Positions 15,112 to 22,785 of a DNA stretch of 39,332 nt are shown piece after piece (positions within the stretch are counted from its first letter, which is position 1; every line of letters begins with the position of its first letter). Location: NCBI GenBank assembly GCA_021827665.1, contig JAKAUR010000011.1, positions 1 through 39,332 of the forward strand, written 5' to 3'. The position numbers and the translations under genes were made by a program. Under the pieces are notes generated by a model. The model did no database searches and was not told the origin of the DNA. It saw only the letters and a program-made list of their open reading frames with translations. This DNA is from Microcaldota archaeon (GTDB taxonomy: Archaea; Micrarchaeota; Micrarchaeia; Micrarchaeales; Micrarchaeaceae).

Positions 15112-15197
15112 AGTTGTAATTAGCCCAGCAAAGGATTTAACACTTGGCACCCGCGTTAGCTTATTATTCTATCGCTGTCAATTATGTGCGTGGTCGT

Positions 15198-15368
15198 ATG
15201 TCTTATCAGGAGAGGATAGATGCGTTGATAGAGCACCACAAGAAGCTCGCGGAAAAGCTCGAGGGCGGAAGGGACAAAAAACTTACGAAGGAGATAGAGG
15301 ATAAGTTTGAAACTGCCGAGATACTCATGAGGGACTACGAGTTCAGGCTTGTAAAAAAGAACAGATAG
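15198..15368 (+). CDS. Small coiled-coil protein upstream of tdk
   Basis: This gene encodes 56 residues and is nearly all charged helix: MSYQERIDALIEHHKKLAEK, then KEIEDKFETAEILMRDYEF. It has heptad-like spacing and no membrane segment. It ends 19 bases before the tdk start and is probably cotranscribed. An upstream GTG at 15144 would add 18 residues antisense to the divergent gene's promoter and is unlikely. The function is unknown. Confidence 0.55.
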   Translation: MSYQERIDALIEHHKKLAEKLEGGRDKKLTKEIEDKFETAEILMRDYEFRLVKKNR

Positions 15369-15387
15369 ATGTGGCGAGGTGTGGAAT

Positions 15388-15969
15388 ATGAAGAGATCGC
15401 TAGAGATAGGGAGACTTGTCGTAATCACAGGGCCTATGTTCTCGGGCAAAACGTCTAGGCTTATAGAGCTTCTTGAACGAGAGCGCTTTTCGGGAAGGAA
15501 GGTTATACTTTTCAAGCCGGAGATCGACAAGCGCTACGGCGAAAACAAGGTTAAAACACATAAGGGCATGGAGCTTGACGCTACGGTTGTAAGGACGGGC
15601 AAGGCAGGAGTAAAGGCAATATTCGACGTGAGTTCTGACTACAACGTTATCGGAATAGATGAAGCCCAGTTCTGGGAAGATGATTCCGGGCTTGAGGACA
15701 CCCTCAACGGGCTGGCATCAATGAAAAAAATAGTGTATGTATCTACGCTAAACAAGGATTACAAGGGTGTGCCGTTCAGCATATCCGAGAAGCTTCTTGT
15801 GTATGCCGATTACATATATTCGCTTACTGCAGTTTGCACTAAGTGCGGAGAGGAAGCCGTGTTCTCGCAAAGGATGATCGACGGCATTGCAGAGTCTGGA
15901 CCACGCATAGTCATAGGCGGCAAGGAGGCGTACCAGCCGCGTTGCAGGAACTGTTTCGTGACGCGTTAG
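15388..15969 (+). CDS. tdk: Thymidine kinase (type II)
   Basis: This enzyme phosphorylates thymidine with ATP for dTMP salvage. It has about 193 residues, the normal length. Walker A is GPMFSGKTSRL, the IGIDEAQFW block holds Walker B and the catalytic Glu region, and a C-terminal lasso zinc site has CTKC and CRNC pairs. The ATG at 15388 follows GAGGTG with a six-base gap, which is better than the GTG at 15379. It provides a salvage route to dTMP beside the de novo ThyX route. Its stop overlaps by three bases the stop of the convergent ECF-phosphoribosyltransferase gene. Confidence 0.94.
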   Translation: MKRSLEIGRLVVITGPMFSGKTSRLIELLERERFSGRKVILFKPEIDKRYGENKVKTHKGMELDATVVRTGKAGVKAIFDVSSDYNVIGIDEAQFWEDDSGLEDTLNGLASMKKIVYVSTLNKDYKGVPFSISEKLLVYADYIYSLTAVCTKCGEEAVFSQRMIDGIAESGPRIVIGGKEAYQPRCRNCFVTR

Positions 15970-18524
15970 GCTTTTGCCATGAACGCAAGGGGCTTTTTCA
16001 GCCCCATCGCCGCACTTATTCTTTCTACTGCCGCTTTCGTAGATCCTACTACAATCATGTCTTCGGTTTGAGGCTTGACGATACCGGCAGCATTACCATC
16101 TATTGGGATGAGACGCTTTACCCCGAGCCGGTCCGAAAGCAGCCTTGCCTGTACCAGCGCCAGGGGATTCTCGTAAGCTATGGCCATCGGCTTCCGGCCT
16201 ATGTTCAGGCAGAATTCGTCTATTTTCTTGTAAATGCTTGAATATTCATACCCTGAGTAAGAAGCAAAATGCTTGCGAAGTTCTGGTAGCATGGCAGGGT
16301 TTGCCTTTTCGAATTCCGAAAGAGCCTCGTTTCTTTCATAATCGAAAACAACCCACGTGTCGTCTGAAACCTCTTCTGCGTATATGTCAGGTTTTATAAT
16401 CGAGCGCGGCTTTGTAAGCATTGTGCACGTTACGAACCGTTCCGTGGGGAAAGCGGAACGCAACTGCCCCATTATGCTGGCCAGGGTTTTTCCAGTATCT
16501 ACCAGCTCGTCCACAACCAAAACATATCCTTCTCCGCTTGGGATTTTAAGCGATTCTATGCCGCGTACGAATACATCTTTGGTTGATGCGCCTATGTCGT
16601 TATAGTGGCTTGCGGATATGCCATAGGTTTTTATGTTTCCTAGCTTCGGATAAAGCGCAGAAGCCAGCACCATCCCTCCCCTTTCTACGTATATCATGCC
16701 CTTTGGCACGCCGGCACTCTTTAGCTCTGCTGCCATCTTCTCCGCACTTGAATAGATATCAGCAAAGGATTTGAAAACTATCTTCGTTTTCGATTTCAGG
16801 AAATTGAAGAAATTAAGCCATTCGCCGGCGCTTATCAGCGGTTCGTCCAGCAGGCCGGCATCCATCATGCCCTTGGATAACCTTACCGACTGGGGCTCCG
16901 ACAGCGATGATAGGCGCAGCACATTTTCATCCATGAAGAGGGCTTCCGGAGTTCCGTCGAATATTATTGAGCCCTTGCTCATTACTATGGCCCTGCGGCA
17001 GTATTCTGCCACCAGCCTCATGTCGTGGGTTATAAGCAGAACGGTGACGCCCTCTTCGTTCAGGCTTTTTATTATCTCCATTATTCCCATTGCCATTTTG
17101 TAGTCCTGCCCGGTGGTCGGCTCGTCGACTATGAGCACTTCGGGCTTTATTACTATGCTGCTTGCTACTGCGAGCCTGCGCTTCTGGCCCCTGCCAAGGA
17201 ATACTGGATCCTCGTTTGCCTTGTCCGAAAGGCCCACGCGTTTGAGTATGCCAGCAATCTTCTCATCGGCTTCCTTACCTGTTATGCCCGCATTCTTCAA
17301 AGAATAATTGACTTCGGAAGTGACGCTTCTGGTGAATATTTGATGGTCCGGATTCTGAAAAACGTAGCTGACATGCAGTGGCAGCTTGAGCCTGTCCCTC
17401 TTCGAGCGCGGATTCAGTCCAGTAACCTCTGCGGTGCCTGAACCGGGTGCGAGTATCCCTGATATTATTTTTGAAAGCGTGCTCTTGCCAGAGCCGTTCT
17501 GGCCCACCAAAGCCACAAGTGAGCCTTTTTCTATTTCAAGATTTATGTTGTCGAGGGCCTTGGTCCCATCGTCGTACGAGAATGATATACCGTTAAGTCT
17601 TATTATAGGATTTGAGGCCGTAGGCTTTTTACGTTCTATCTTGAATTCCGTTTTGGGTATTCCGCGCTTTGGAGTTTCATCTACGGAAAAGTAATCGGAA
17701 AGTTCAGATACCTCCGGCGCGTATATGTTGTACTTCGATATCAGCTCCTTGTCCGAATATATCTCGGCAGGCCTGCCTGTTTTTACTATGGAGCCCTCGT
17801 ACAGCAGGGCTAGCCTGTCGGCGAACCTGAGCATCACGTCGGGATTGTGCTCGACCAGAATTATCGTCATTCCCGATTCCTTTTTTATCCTTGCGATGGT
17901 CTCTATAACTTCCATCTTCCCCTTTGGGTCAAGGTCAGACGTAGGTTCGTCGAGTATCAGTACCTTGGGCCTCATGGCCAGGAAGCTCGCTATCACTAGC
18001 CTCTGCTTCTGGCCTCCAGACAGTTCTGAAGGATGAATCTTTTCTGCATAATCGTAAAGCTCGCCAAGCCCGACCAGTTCCAGTGCGTCCTTTATGCGCG
18101 AGCGCATTTCCTTCTTTTCAAGGCCCATGAGCTGAAGGCCCAATGATACCTCGTTCATGACGCTCATGCTGAGGAACTGGCTTTCAGGATCCTGCATTAC
18201 AAGGCCCACTTCCGGTGCGGTTGAGCCCGTACCTGAAAGCTTGAGCTCTCCGTTTATAATGTCTGCTTTGGTTACCGTTTTGCCCAGTACGCTTATCTCT
18301 CCCCTTATCCCGTCCTGGAAATTGGGCGGAAGCTTGAGCTGGTGCGGTATGAGGCCGGCTATGGCATAGCAGAGCGTTGTCTTCCCGGAGCCGCTGGGCC
18401 CGGTAATGCCCAGAAATTCACCCTCCTTGACTTCAAGGTTAATGCCTTTCAGGGCGTAATCGCTCTTTATGCCGGTAAAATTGGGATATCTCCAATAGAA
18501 ACCGCTTATAGATATTGAATCCAT
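15966..18524 (-). CDS. ECF transporter tandem ATPase fused to a phosphoribosyltransferase
   Basis: This gene encodes 852 residues in three parts. ABC domain 1 has Walker A GPSGSGKTT (42-50), signature LSGGQ (168-172), Walker B VLILDEPT and H226. ABC domain 2 has Walker A GQNGSGKST (341-349), a degenerate signature LGRGQ (443-447), VLIVDEPT (463-470) and H500. Together they match the EcfA/EcfA' pair. Residues about 580-740 form a type I phosphoribosyltransferase: VERGGMVLAS, PRPP loop VLVVDELVDTGKTL (668-681) and the PDIYAEEVSDDTWVVFDYE stretch typical of xanthine/guanine enzymes. The last 110 residues are unassigned. The fusion suggests that an imported purine-type base is converted at once to its nucleotide (inference). 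GGTG sits five bases before the ATG. Confidence 0.9.
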   Translation of the reverse strand: MDSISISGFYWRYPNFTGIKSDYALKGINLEVKEGEFLGITGPSGSGKTTLCYAIAGLIPHQLKLPPNFQDGIRGEISVLGKTVTKADIINGELKLSGTGSTAPEVGLVMQDPESQFLSMSVMNEVSLGLQLMGLEKKEMRSRIKDALELVGLGELYDYAEKIHPSELSGGQKQRLVIASFLAMRPKVLILDEPTSDLDPKGKMEVIETIARIKKESGMTIILVEHNPDVMLRFADRLALLYEGSIVKTGRPAEIYSDKELISKYNIYAPEVSELSDYFSVDETPKRGIPKTEFKIERKKPTASNPIIRLNGISFSYDDGTKALDNINLEIEKGSLVALVGQNGSGKSTLSKIISGILAPGSGTAEVTGLNPRSKRDRLKLPLHVSYVFQNPDHQIFTRSVTSEVNYSLKNAGITGKEADEKIAGILKRVGLSDKANEDPVFLGRGQKRRLAVASSIVIKPEVLIVDEPTTGQDYKMAMGIMEIIKSLNEEGVTVLLITHDMRLVAEYCRRAIVMSKGSIIFDGTPEALFMDENVLRLSSLSEPQSVRLSKGMMDAGLLDEPLISAGEWLNFFNFLKSKTKIVFKSFADIYSSAEKMAAELKSAGVPKGMIYVERGGMVLASALYPKLGNIKTYGISASHYNDIGASTKDVFVRGIESLKIPSGEGYVLVVDELVDTGKTLASIMGQLRSAFPTERFVTCTMLTKPRSIIKPDIYAEEVSDDTWVVFDYERNEALSEFEKANPAMLPELRKHFASYSGYEYSSIYKKIDEFCLNIGRKPMAIAYENPLALVQARLLSDRLGVKRLIPIDGNAAGIVKPQTEDMIVVGSTKAAVERISAAMGLKKPLAFMAKA

Positions 18525-18536
18525 GATTACACCGGG

Positions 18537-19361
18537 TCAGATAAACGGAAGCATAAGCATGAAAGCGCCGAAAGCGACTATTGCGGCGTCGCTCGCCTTG
18601 AACCTCTTTTCTGAGATGAAGTCGGAAAGCCCCTTGGATTTGGAGAATCCCCTGGATTCGAGCGCAAAGCCCATGTCTACGGAACGTTTTATCATGGAAG
18701 TAGTCAGAGGTATAGAAAGCATTACGAACGCGCTGACCTTCTTTATTATGTTTGTAGACGCACCTCCGGCACCCCTGGCGAACTGGGCCTGCCTTATCGA
18801 ATCCAGGTCGTCGGACATTATGTTCAAGCTCCTTGCTATCAGCGATGCGAAGAAAACGGCCTTGAACGGGGCCCTGAGCCTTTTCAATGCCGATATGATG
18901 TCTGCGTCCCTGGTGCTCATTATCGTTAGCAGCGTCATGAACGCCATCGACGCATATCCGGATATCTTGCCTATGCCCACATATATTGATAGATAAGTTA
19001 TCCTGAGCGTTGCCCCGAAAAGCGTCATGCTGAAGATAGGGTTGGTTCCTATCTGGTTGAAGACTATCCACCAAGCCATCATTACGAAAAGCGCTACAAC
19101 CAGAAGCGCCAGATAGCTCTTGACAAGATATTTTATGGTTCCGCTCTCGAATAGGAAGCCTAAGGCGAACACCAGGACAAGCAGATTGTATGTAAGGTCC
19201 GGGACCGGGCGTATTATAGATTCCACGACACCTACAGAAAGTAGTATTAGCAGCAGAAACTTTGCTATGGGATTCATGTTAACGTAAAAGGAGTCGGAAC
19301 GGGCAGAGAACAGTATGGTCTTGACCCTACGTTTCTGCCCACGGGAAGCCGACGCCTGCAT
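18537..19361 (-). CDS. ecfT: ECF transporter transmembrane coupling protein EcfT
   Basis: This gene encodes 274 residues. A basic N-terminal stretch is followed by about five membrane helices and a long cytoplasmic region. It carries the two coupling motifs that dock onto the ATPases, ARG at 195-197 (QAQFARGAGG) and SRG at 236-238 (FALESRGFS), which identify the CbiQ/EcfT family. The start ATG directly abuts the TGA of the S-component gene, and its stop lies 12 bases before the ATPase fusion gene, so the three are one operon. It transmits ATP-driven movement to the substrate-binding S component. Confidence 0.92.
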   Translation of the reverse strand: MQASASRGQKRRVKTILFSARSDSFYVNMNPIAKFLLLILLSVGVVESIIRPVPDLTYNLLVLVFALGFLFESGTIKYLVKSYLALLVVALFVMMAWWIVFNQIGTNPIFSMTLFGATLRITYLSIYVGIGKISGYASMAFMTLLTIMSTRDADIISALKRLRAPFKAVFFASLIARSLNIMSDDLDSIRQAQFARGAGGASTNIIKKVSAFVMLSIPLTTSMIKRSVDMGFALESRGFSKSKGLSDFISEKRFKASDAAIVAFGAFMLMLPFI

Positions 19362-20009
19362 TCATGACACCCAACCTGTATTCACGAGTCCGAAGCGCTC
19401 CACCACTGGAGTAACGTATTTGGCGAGGAACGGCGCTATGAGAAGCACTATCGCGTCTCCCAGTATCCATAGCCCGGCACCTAGGAAATACGCGCCCGCT
19501 GGAACGAAGCCGAGAAGCACTAGAATCCATACGCCCCATAAACCTCCGATTATATTGGTGATTCCCATAACCCATACCGCGAACCACGCGGCAGATTTCT
19601 TGCTTTTCATTATGTCCCTGCCCAGCGGATCTACGCCGTGCTTTCTCAGGTATCCCCTGTAAAGAAGGAATATTAGCAAGGCTGGTATGAGGTCCCCTAT
19701 GCTGAATCCAAGCGCCGGAAGCACTGGCAGTCCAGTCAACAGCCCGGAACCGACGAATGCACCGATCCATGCCCCCATTATTCCCCACACTCCCCACCAT
19801 AATGTGAAAACGACGAAGAAAGGATATGCCCAATAAAGGAATCCTATTCCCGGACCGACAACCGGAGTTGCTATTGCCCCAAGCCATGAAAGCAGTATCA
19901 CAACCGCCATTTGTATGGCAAAAAGCGCATATTGCGTTGTGGTAAGCTTCTGTCCTTTCCATTTTAGTGTGTACTGAGAATAGTTCACACTAGAGTTTGA
20001 ATTTACCAT
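19362..20009 (-). CDS. ECF transporter substrate-binding S component
   Basis: This gene encodes about 215 residues with a soluble N-terminal tail of about 25 residues and six hydrophobic segments. Small residues dominate helices (WGVWGIMGAWIGAFVGSGLL), as in S components, which present AxxxA-type faces to EcfT. Position first in an operon with EcfT and the tandem ATPase makes the role nearly certain, but the substrate cannot be read from the sequence. The phosphoribosyltransferase fused to the ATPase points to a nucleobase (inference). I chose the ATG at 20009, close behind GGTTGGTG, over a TTG three codons upstream. Confidence 0.82.
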   Translation of the reverse strand: MVNSNSSVNYSQYTLKWKGQKLTTTQYALFAIQMAVVILLSWLGAIATPVVGPGIGFLYWAYPFFVVFTLWWGVWGIMGAWIGAFVGSGLLTGLPVLPALGFSIGDLIPALLIFLLYRGYLRKHGVDPLGRDIMKSKKSAAWFAVWVMGITNIIGGLWGVWILVLLGFVPAGAYFLGAGLWILGDAIVLLIAPFLAKYVTPVVERFGLVNTGWVS

Positions 20010-20050
20010 AGACACCAACCAACCAGTTCATAGCAGATATGGGAGCTTCA

Positions 20051-20060
20051 TTTTAAATAT
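20051..20060 (-). promoter_or_regulatory. TATA box of the ECF-phosphoribosyltransferase operon
   Basis: Minus-strand ATATTTAAAA lies about 42-51 bases before the ATG of the S-component gene, allowing a leader of roughly 20 nt that contains the GGTTGGTG ribosome binding site. Confidence 0.5.
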
Positions 20061-20104
20061 TTTGCGCTTATCCATTGTGGCTTGCAAGAGAAGTAGCGCT
20101 TTAA

Positions 20105-21121
20105 CTATCGGCCATATATCTTTGCTGCCTCTTCAAGAACCCTGGCTGAAAACAATTCTTTCCAGTCTTCGCCGCTTTCGGCATTAACTTCGCAGCCAGA
20201 AGCTTGGGGATGGCCTCCGCCGCCAAGTGCAATGGCAAGCTTTGAGCAGTCGACCGCTTTGTCAGACCTCAGGCTTACCTTTCTGGAATCAGTATTTACA
20301 AATATAGCTATGTCAGCCTTAAGCTCATCCGCTATTATAGCACATGCCTGCGTGCTGCCAAGGCGCTTGCTATAGCCTATGCCCAATGTCAAGTTGCCTA
20401 TGCTGTGCTTTTCAAGGCTTTCCTCAAGCTCTTTTATGCTGAGCTCCGAATCCTTAAGATAATTAGCATATGCTTCCTTTGTTATGCCGTTCTTGTAGTT
20501 CCCTTTTGCAAATTCCGAAACCAAATCCCTGAGCCTTGCAATGTTGCCTTGATTGTAGTTTATATAGGTTATTGCTCCGGTTATTTCAAAAAGCAGGGGA
20601 TCAAGCTGCTCGTTTCTTATGTTGAAGTCGGCATAATGGGCAATGTTCGCCAGATTCATGCCGTACTCCGTGTCGGCTTCATTTTCAAATAGCTCCTTAT
20701 ACACAAGCTCGGTTGCACAATAATTTTTATTTTCTCCTGCAACTAAGTATGCGCATTCGCCACCTATCTCCCTGACTGCAGTGTCGTTCCATGGGTGGTG
20801 GTCTATCCAAGCGACTTTGTTCCCTTTGTCTTTTAACCAGTGCAGAAGCCCCTTTAATGTTTCTATGGTGCTATCATTTACGCCCATATCTGTAAATATT
20901 ATTAAAGAGTTGTGCAGCTTTGCCGCGTTAAGCTCTTCGATAATTCTGTCAATGGCTTGACGCATATAATTGCCGAAGAATATCCTTTCTTTTGGCACTC
21001 CTGCGTAATGCATGAGCATCGCCGCACTGCCCATGCCGTCAAAATCGGCAATATGCGTTACGTTGTATATGGAGGCCCTATTGCTTTTTACAAGTTTCCG
21101 AAAGTCCTCTCTGCTAATCAT
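20105..21121 (-). CDS. DHH-DHHA1 family phosphoesterase
   Basis: This gene encodes 338 residues from the ATG at 21121, which follows GGTGCGAT. Motifs in order are HIADFDGMGSAAML (D26 and D28, metal binding), FTDMG, WIDHHPW (107-109) and the C-terminal DHHA1 motif GGGGHPQASG. The DHH/DHHA1 set cleaves short oligoribonucleotides, phosphoadenosine phosphate or cyclic dinucleotides (NrnA and related groups); which substrate applies here is not clear. The upstream reading to 21256 would run back through the DsrE-like gene and is rejected. It is cotranscribed with the DsrE-like gene, 11 bases apart. Confidence 0.9.
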   Translation of the reverse strand: MISREDFRKLVKSNRASIYNVTHIADFDGMGSAAMLMHYAGVPKERIFFGNYMRQAIDRIIEELNAAKLHNSLIIFTDMGVNDSTIETLKGLLHWLKDKGNKVAWIDHHPWNDTAVREIGGECAYLVAGENKNYCATELVYKELFENEADTEYGMNLANIAHYADFNIRNEQLDPLLFEITGAITYINYNQGNIARLRDLVSEFAKGNYKNGITKEAYANYLKDSELSIKELEESLEKHSIGNLTLGIGYSKRLGSTQACAIIADELKADIAIFVNTDSRKVSLRSDKAVDCSKLAIALGGGGHPQASGCEVNAESGEDWKELFSARVLEEAAKIYGR

Positions 21122-21132
21122 GTTATCGCACC

Positions 21133-21462
21133 CTAGAATGTAATTGGAGTAAAGCCCTCTTCTATGCTTTTTGTTATGTATTCGCCTGCTTTCACAAGAT
21201 TGGTTTTCTTGCCGAGCTTCTCTTCGATTTTTGCGCCCTGGGCTACGAATATGCATGCTGCCGGCTTTTCGCCGCTGAATGTGCTGCCTACGAGCTTGGA
21301 TATTTCTTCATCATTTGCAACTACTGTTTCACTAGGGCCAAAGAACAGAACCCTCACTTCATGCCCTGCCTGCTTCTGCCTGGAGCTAAAATTTATGCCC
21401 AGTGTTATCTTTTCCGTTTCCTTACTCAGGATTATTGATAGTATCTTGGTCATTTTTATCAT
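21133..21462 (-). CDS. DsrE/DsrF-like small protein
   Basis: This gene encodes 109 residues. It has the alternating alpha/beta layout of DsrE-fold proteins, with KILSIILSKE at the start, a helix, then EVRVLFFGPSETVV and ACIFVAQGAKIE. DsrE-fold proteins are often sulfur carriers, but the only Cys here lies in ACIFVAQG near the middle, so activity is unproven. Two ATGs (21462 and 21453) are possible. Its 5' end overlaps the 3' end of the preceding minus-strand frame by about 41 bases. Confidence 0.7.
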   Translation of the reverse strand: MIKMTKILSIILSKETEKITLGINFSSRQKQAGHEVRVLFFGPSETVVANDEEISKLVGSTFSGEKPAACIFVAQGAKIEEKLGKKTNLVKAGEYITKSIEEGFTPITF

Positions 21463-21797
21463 CTTCTGGAAGTTTCTCTATGATCTCGCTCATTTCAGCA
21501 TAATGCTTTTTTATTATTGGCTCGGCCTTTTCTCCGAGCATTTTTTCGGTGTTTAACTTGCATAGGTTCATTGCCTGCTTCAAGCCCTTCTTTGTTGGAT
21601 TTTTTATGTCGACATTACATTTTCTGAAGGCGTCCCCGACAAAAAGCTTTACCCTTGCTTCAAGCTCCCTTTTTGGAACTTTTTGTCCAAGTGCTTTGTT
21701 TATCTCTTCATTCGCAGTTTCAAAGCAGTTTATGAGCCGCTCTACAGCAACATCTGGGGCTATTTCGTCCTCATTTTGTTTTGGCGTAAAAAATCAC
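21422..21797 (-). CDS. Hidden gene without a usable start codon, possible frameshift
   Basis: An uninterrupted minus-strand frame of about 123 codons runs from 21793 to the TAA at 21422. It encodes a soluble, helix-rich protein (VAVERLINCFETANEEINKA, then VPKRELEARVKLFVGDAFRK). It has no ATG, GTG or TTG near its beginning. A GTG at 21797-21795 lies about 25 bases past a TATATAAA box but is out of frame by one base across a run of six T on the minus strand. Removing one T gives a continuous protein starting MIFTPKQNEDEIAPD. Either the base is an assembly error, the gene is decaying, or slippage is used. The family is unknown. Confidence 0.5.
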
Positions 21798-21913
21798 TTT
21801 TCGTTAATGTTCAATTTATATAGCTTAAAGGCTAAATTTTTATGCCGCATAGATATTTTCACAATCAAAGCCTTTTTAGATTTTAAAGGTTATTTCTCTG
21901 CTTGCGTGATTTT

Positions 21914-22624
21914 ATGGTAGAACTGGTTATATGCGGCATGGACAGGAGGCTTAACGATTTTCTGGAAAAAGAGCACGGGAGTGCTTTCGTATTGAGAAAT
22001 GCAGGAGCGAACGTCGAACCACTGATGCCTATGGTAAAACAAATGGTCAGGGAAAACAACATAGATACAATAACGCTGATAACGCATGATGATTGCGGCG
22101 CCATGGAGAAGACGTTTGCGGTTATAAAAGAGGGCGCCGAAGCCACGGACGAGCTCAAGGACGAACTGATAAACCAGTTCAAGGCAATGGATTTCGACAC
22201 CAGAAGCCAACTTGAGGAGAAGAATACAGAACTGCAACTCAGCGCATTGAAGAAGGAATTTCAGAATGTCGCAGTCAAGGCAAAGCCCGTAAAGATGTCG
22301 GATATAAAGGTTCCTGAAGATACGAAAGAGCACGTGCTTCTGGTTATGAGCCCGGGAAAGCCGGAATACAGCAAAATATTCAAAGGGCTTGATTTGGCGC
22401 ATTCGCAGTGTTACATCGTGCAGGCATCAATAAACAACGCCATGCCTGACATGGAACTGGCAGCAAAGGACATGCATGCGAAAAAGGTCTTTTTCATAGT
22501 CAGTGACAGGGACAACCCAAGAGACGTTAAGCGCGACGCGGACACCGCTTCGTTGAAGCTTTCCAGGCTTGGTGCCGAAGTGAAAAGGTATGATACGCGT
22601 ACGGTAAGGAAAAGCTTCGCATAA
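21914..22624 (+). CDS. Beta-carbonic-anhydrase-like zinc protein with extra domain
   Basis: This gene encodes about 236 residues from the ATG at 21914, preceded by GTGAT. The first 70 residues follow the beta-carbonic anhydrase pattern: ICGMDRRL (C7, D10, R11), FVLRNAGANV (25-34) and ITHDDCGAM (H58, C61), giving the Cys-His-Cys zinc set. The usual CxDxR spacing is altered by one residue. The rest of the carbonic anhydrase core is missing, and residues about 125-236 form a different alpha/beta domain (HVLLVMSP, AKKVFFIVSD, RLGAEVKRYD). The catalytic role is therefore doubtful. It could be a zinc-binding relative in nucleotide or signal chemistry; I cannot tell. Confidence 0.6.
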   Translation: MVELVICGMDRRLNDFLEKEHGSAFVLRNAGANVEPLMPMVKQMVRENNIDTITLITHDDCGAMEKTFAVIKEGAEATDELKDELINQFKAMDFDTRSQLEEKNTELQLSALKKEFQNVAVKAKPVKMSDIKVPEDTKEHVLLVMSPGKPEYSKIFKGLDLAHSQCYIVQASINNAMPDMELAAKDMHAKKVFFIVSDRDNPRDVKRDADTASLKLSRLGAEVKRYDTRTVRKSFA

Positions 22625-22625
22625 G

Positions 22626-22674
22626 TGCCAAGGTAAACTCCGGCTTTGGCATCCTACCTTATTTTCTGTTTTTT
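22626..22674 (+). terminator. Hairpin and T-rich terminator after the carbonic-anhydrase-like gene
   Basis: TGCCAA at 22626-22631 pairs with TTGGCA at 22646-22651. AAGGTA and TACCTT offer a competing stem. A T-rich run (ATTTTCTGTTTTTT) follows at 22661-22674. Confidence 0.5.
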
Positions 22675-22785
22675 CCTGATTTTATATTGCCGGCGTGCCT
22701 GGCTCTTTGCTTTTTTCATTGTTTAAAAGGTGCGAGCTGTACGAAAAATTAATAATTTTGATATATGCTGTAATCCTGTGTGTGT

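Noticed and set aside
21549-21920. Plus-strand 123-codon frame
   Set aside because: It is antisense to the hidden minus-strand gene at 21422-21797, which has better composition and helical periodicity.
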